Shown one piece after another: positions 61,710-64,000 of a DNA stretch of 64,000 bases. The translations under genes and the position numbers were made by a program. Location of the stretch: contig NZ_JAAOIZ010000004.1 in assembly GCF_013184525.1 (NCBI RefSeq), forward strand, positions 1 through 64,000, given 5' to 3'. The notes under the pieces were generated by a model. It was given only the letters and a program-made list of their open reading frames with translations. It was not told the DNA's origin and did not search any database. The DNA is from Chryseobacterium sp. LAM-KRS1 (GTDB lineage: Bacteria > Bacteroidota > Bacteroidia > Flavobacteriales > Weeksellaceae). Position 1 is the first letter of the stretch; each line of letters starts with the position of its first letter.

Positions 61710-64000
61710 ATGAGTCAATTTAAAGAATACAAAAACCTCAACCTTATTGATATAGCCGACAATGTTTCGGAATTTTGGAAACAAAATAAAACCTTCAATA
61801 AAAGTGTTGAAATTCGCGAAGGTAGCCCTGAGTTTGTATTTTATGAAGGTCCGCCTTCAGCAAACGGTATGCCCGGGATTCACCATGTAATGGCAAGAGC
61901 GTTGAAAGATATTTTCTGCCGTTACCAGACTCAGAACGGTAAACAGGTTTTCCGTAAAGCGGGTTGGGATACACACGGGCTTCCTGTGGAGCTTGGTGTT
62001 GAAAAGGAATTAGGAATTACGAAAGAGGATATTGGCAAAAAGATTTCTATTGAAGATTATAATAAAGCATGTCGTGAAGCGGTAATGCGTTATACAGACG
62101 TGTGGAATAACCTTACAGAAAAAATAGGATATTGGGTGGATCTTGATGATCCATATATTACCTATAAATCAAAATATATGGAGACTGTTTGGTGGTTACT
62201 AAAACAATTATACAACAAAGAGTTGTTGTATAAAGGTTATACGATCCAGCCTTATTCTCCAAAAGCAGGTACAGGACTTTCTTCACATGAGTTGAACCAG
62301 CCCGGAACATACCGTGATGTTTCGGATACCACCATAGTAGCTCAATTCAGAGTAAAAAAAGAAACCAGTGATTTGTTCAACGATGTAGAAGGTAATGTAG
62401 ACATCCTGGCCTGGACCACTACTCCATGGACGCTGCCGTCAAATACAGCTCTTGCTGTAGGAAGAGACATTGAATACGTTGTTGTTAAAACTTTCAACCA
62501 ATATACTTTTGAGCCTGTAACGGTTGTGTTGGCAAGAGTTCTTTTAGAAAAGAACTTTGGTAAAAAATATGTAGCAGGAACAGCGGAAGATTTTGTCAAC
62601 TATACATCGGAGAGCAAAACAATCCCTTACCAGATTCTGAAAGAGTTTAACGGAGAAAAGTTAGCAGGAACTCAGTATGAGCAGCTCATCCCATGGTTTA
62701 CGCCGTCTGAAACCCCTGAAAAGGCATTCAGAGTGATCATCGGTGATTTTGTGACAACTGAAGACGGTACCGGTATCGTTCATATCGCTCCTACTTTTGG
62801 TGCGGATGACGCCAGAGTTGCTAAAGAGGCCGGTATTCCTCCAATGTTGGTAAAAGATGAAAACGACAATCTTGTTCCGTTAGTAGATCTGCAGGGTAGA
62901 TTTATAAGAGGAGAAAATGTTCCGGAAGTATTCTCAGGAAAGTATATCAAAAATGAATATTATGATGACGGGACCGCTCCTGAAAAATCTTGGGATGTTC
63001 ATTTGGCAATTGTATTAAAAGAAGAGAATAAAGCTTTCAAAGTAGAGAAATATGTCCACAGTTATCCTCATTGCTGGAGAACTGACAAACCTGTATTATA
63101 TTACCCATTGGATTCGTGGTTTGTAAAAATGACAGCCGTAAAAGACCGCCTGGTGAATCTGAACAAGGAGATCAACTGGAAGCCAAAAGCTACCGGAGAA
63201 GGACGTTTTGCCAACTGGTTAGAAAATGTTAATGACTGGAACCTTTCACGTTCCCGTTACTGGGGTATTCCATTACCTATCTGGAGAACGGATGACCTGA
63301 AAGAAGAGATAGTAATCGGTTCTGTAGAAGAACTATACAACGAGATCGAAAAATCCGTTGAAAAAGGATTCATGAAAGAAAATCCTTTCAAAGGGTTTGA
63401 AATAGGAAACATGACGGAAGAAAACTACTCTTTGGTAGATCTGCATAAAAATGTGGTGGACAAAGTTGTTTTGGTATCTGCATCAGGAAAACCTATGAAT
63501 CGTGAAAGCGACCTGATCGATGTATGGTTTGACTCAGGCTCTATGCCTTATGCCCAATTGCATTACCCTTTTGAAAATAAAGAATTAATAGATAATAAAA
63601 AGGCCTTTCCGGCGGACTTCATTGCCGAAGGTGTGGATCAGACCCGTGGTTGGTTCTATACCCTTCACGCAATCGGAACAGCCGTTTTTGATTCAGTTGC
63701 TTATAAAAATGTTATGAGTAACGGACTTGTTCTGGATAAAAACGGTCAGAAAATGTCTAAGCGTTTAGGTAATGCGGTAGATCCGTTTGAAACTCTTTCC
63801 GTTTATGGCCCGGATGCTACACGTTGGTACATGATCTCCAACGCTAATCCTTGGGAGAATTTGAAATTTGATATTGAGGGCATCGATGAGGTAAGAAGAA
63901 AATTCTTCGGAACCCTTTATAATACTTATTCCTTCTTTGCATTATATGCGAATGTGGATGGATTCAATTACTCAGAAAAGGATGTGGAAAACCGTCCGGA
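61710..64000 (+). CDS. ileS: Isoleucyl-tRNA synthetase, type 2 (partial, continues past window)
   Basis: 763 codons from ATG 61710 (MSQFKEYKNLNLIDIADNVS), still open at base 64000. The N-terminal catalytic part has FYEGPPSANGMPGIHH, RYQTQNGKQVFRKAGWDTHG and KIGYWVDLDDPYITY, which fit type 2 (eukaryote-like) IleS better than the E. coli type. The second class I signature is KMSKR (681-685). The first signature is GIHH (56-59) rather than HxGH: the first and third residues are swapped. The editing domain (TTTPWTLPSN, about 230) is present. Type 2 IleS resists mupirocin, and the swapped motif is reported to increase this greatly. Confidence 0.95.
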   Translation, partial: MSQFKEYKNLNLIDIADNVSEFWKQNKTFNKSVEIREGSPEFVFYEGPPSANGMPGIHHVMARALKDIFCRYQTQNGKQVFRKAGWDTHGLPVELGVEKELGITKEDIGKKISIEDYNKACREAVMRYTDVWNNLTEKIGYWVDLDDPYITYKSKYMETVWWLLKQLYNKELLYKGYTIQPYSPKAGTGLSSHELNQPGTYRDVSDTTIVAQFRVKKETSDLFNDVEGNVDILAWTTTPWTLPSNTALAVGRDIEYVVVKTFNQYTFEPVTVVLARVLLEKNFGKKYVAGTAEDFVNYTSESKTIPYQILKEFNGEKLAGTQYEQLIPWFTPSETPEKAFRVIIGDFVTTEDGTGIVHIAPTFGADDARVAKEAGIPPMLVKDENDNLVPLVDLQGRFIRGENVPEVFSGKYIKNEYYDDGTAPEKSWDVHLAIVLKEENKAFKVEKYVHSYPHCWRTDKPVLYYPLDSWFVKMTAVKDRLVNLNKEINWKPKATGEGRFANWLENVNDWNLSRSRYWGIPLPIWRTDDLKEEIVIGSVEELYNEIEKSVEKGFMKENPFKGFEIGNMTEENYSLVDLHKNVVDKVVLVSASGKPMNRESDLIDVWFDSGSMPYAQLHYPFENKELIDNKKAFPADFIAEGVDQTRGWFYTLHAIGTAVFDSVAYKNVMSNGLVLDKNGQKMSKRLGNAVDPFETLSVYGPDATRWYMISNANPWENLKFDIEGIDEVRRKFFGTLYNTYSFFALYANVDGFNYSEKDVENRP

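Noticed and set aside
1..64000. CRISPR arrays, transposases, tRNA genes, prophage genes
   Set aside because: None recognised on reading either strand; no regularly spaced repeats apart from the protein-coding Gly-Tyr run.

Overview
The window looks like a chromosomal segment of a flexirubin-pigmented member of the Bacteroidota, most likely Weeksellaceae and close to Chryseobacterium. Supporting signs are the AT-rich composition, Bacteroidota-type promoters (TTTG, about 19 bp, TAnnTTTG), proteins with type IX secretion (T9SS) C-terminal sorting domains, and a complete-looking flexirubin/dialkylresorcinol pigment locus. The genus is an inference from gene content, not from a 16S comparison.

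Region 1 (1-730) is the start of a ribosomal RNA operon that runs leftward out of the window. The first bases are the 5' edge of 16S rRNA on the minus strand, preceded by a leader with three tandem promoters. Region 2 (728-8201, minus) holds a small secreted protein, rfbD, a thioesterase and the conserved envelope block porG-uppS-bamA-ompH-ompH. Region 3 (8414-17766, minus) is an exopolysaccharide/capsule export set (wzc-like, wza-like, wecA-like transferase, a GT2 glycosyltransferase), followed by a degenerate ureohydrolase and topA. Region 4 (18018-23994, minus) has a large T9SS cargo protein with two FISUMP-like repeats and an EpsG-like polymerase coupled to a second membrane protein.

Region 5 (24180-58993) is the main feature: a flexirubin-type aryl polyene plus dialkylresorcinol cluster in two arms. 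The right-facing arm (24180-43139) encodes an MMPL/PlsC fusion, DarA and DarB, hotdog dehydratases, a BtrH-like acyltransferase, an ABC exporter, a thioesterase, four ketosynthase-family proteins (two lacking a normal nucleophile), an acyl carrier protein, a dedicated LolA with lipoprotein, a polysaccharide deacetylase and a GT2-DUF2062 protein. The left-facing arm (58993-47015, with a halogenase-like gene facing right) encodes an aryl-CoA/acyl ligase, tyrosine ammonia-lyase, a WG-repeat protein, ketoreductase, ketosynthase, acyl carrier protein, LpxL-like acyltransferase, CrtI-like oxidoreductase and a C45 acyltransferase/hydrolase. Together they can plausibly make 4-coumarate from tyrosine, activate and extend it to an aryl polyene, make a dialkylresorcinol with DarA/DarB, join the two by an ester, modify the aryl ring and move the product to the outer membrane. 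The arms are separated by three genes not obviously related to the pigment (43141-46758).

Region 6 (59094-64000) contains an M23 peptidase, a stretch with small palindromes, a two-helix membrane protein and the first 763 codons of ileS. This IleS is type 2 and carries the swapped class I signature GIHH in place of HxGH, which points to strong mupirocin resistance.

No transposase, CRISPR array, prophage or tRNA gene was recognised.
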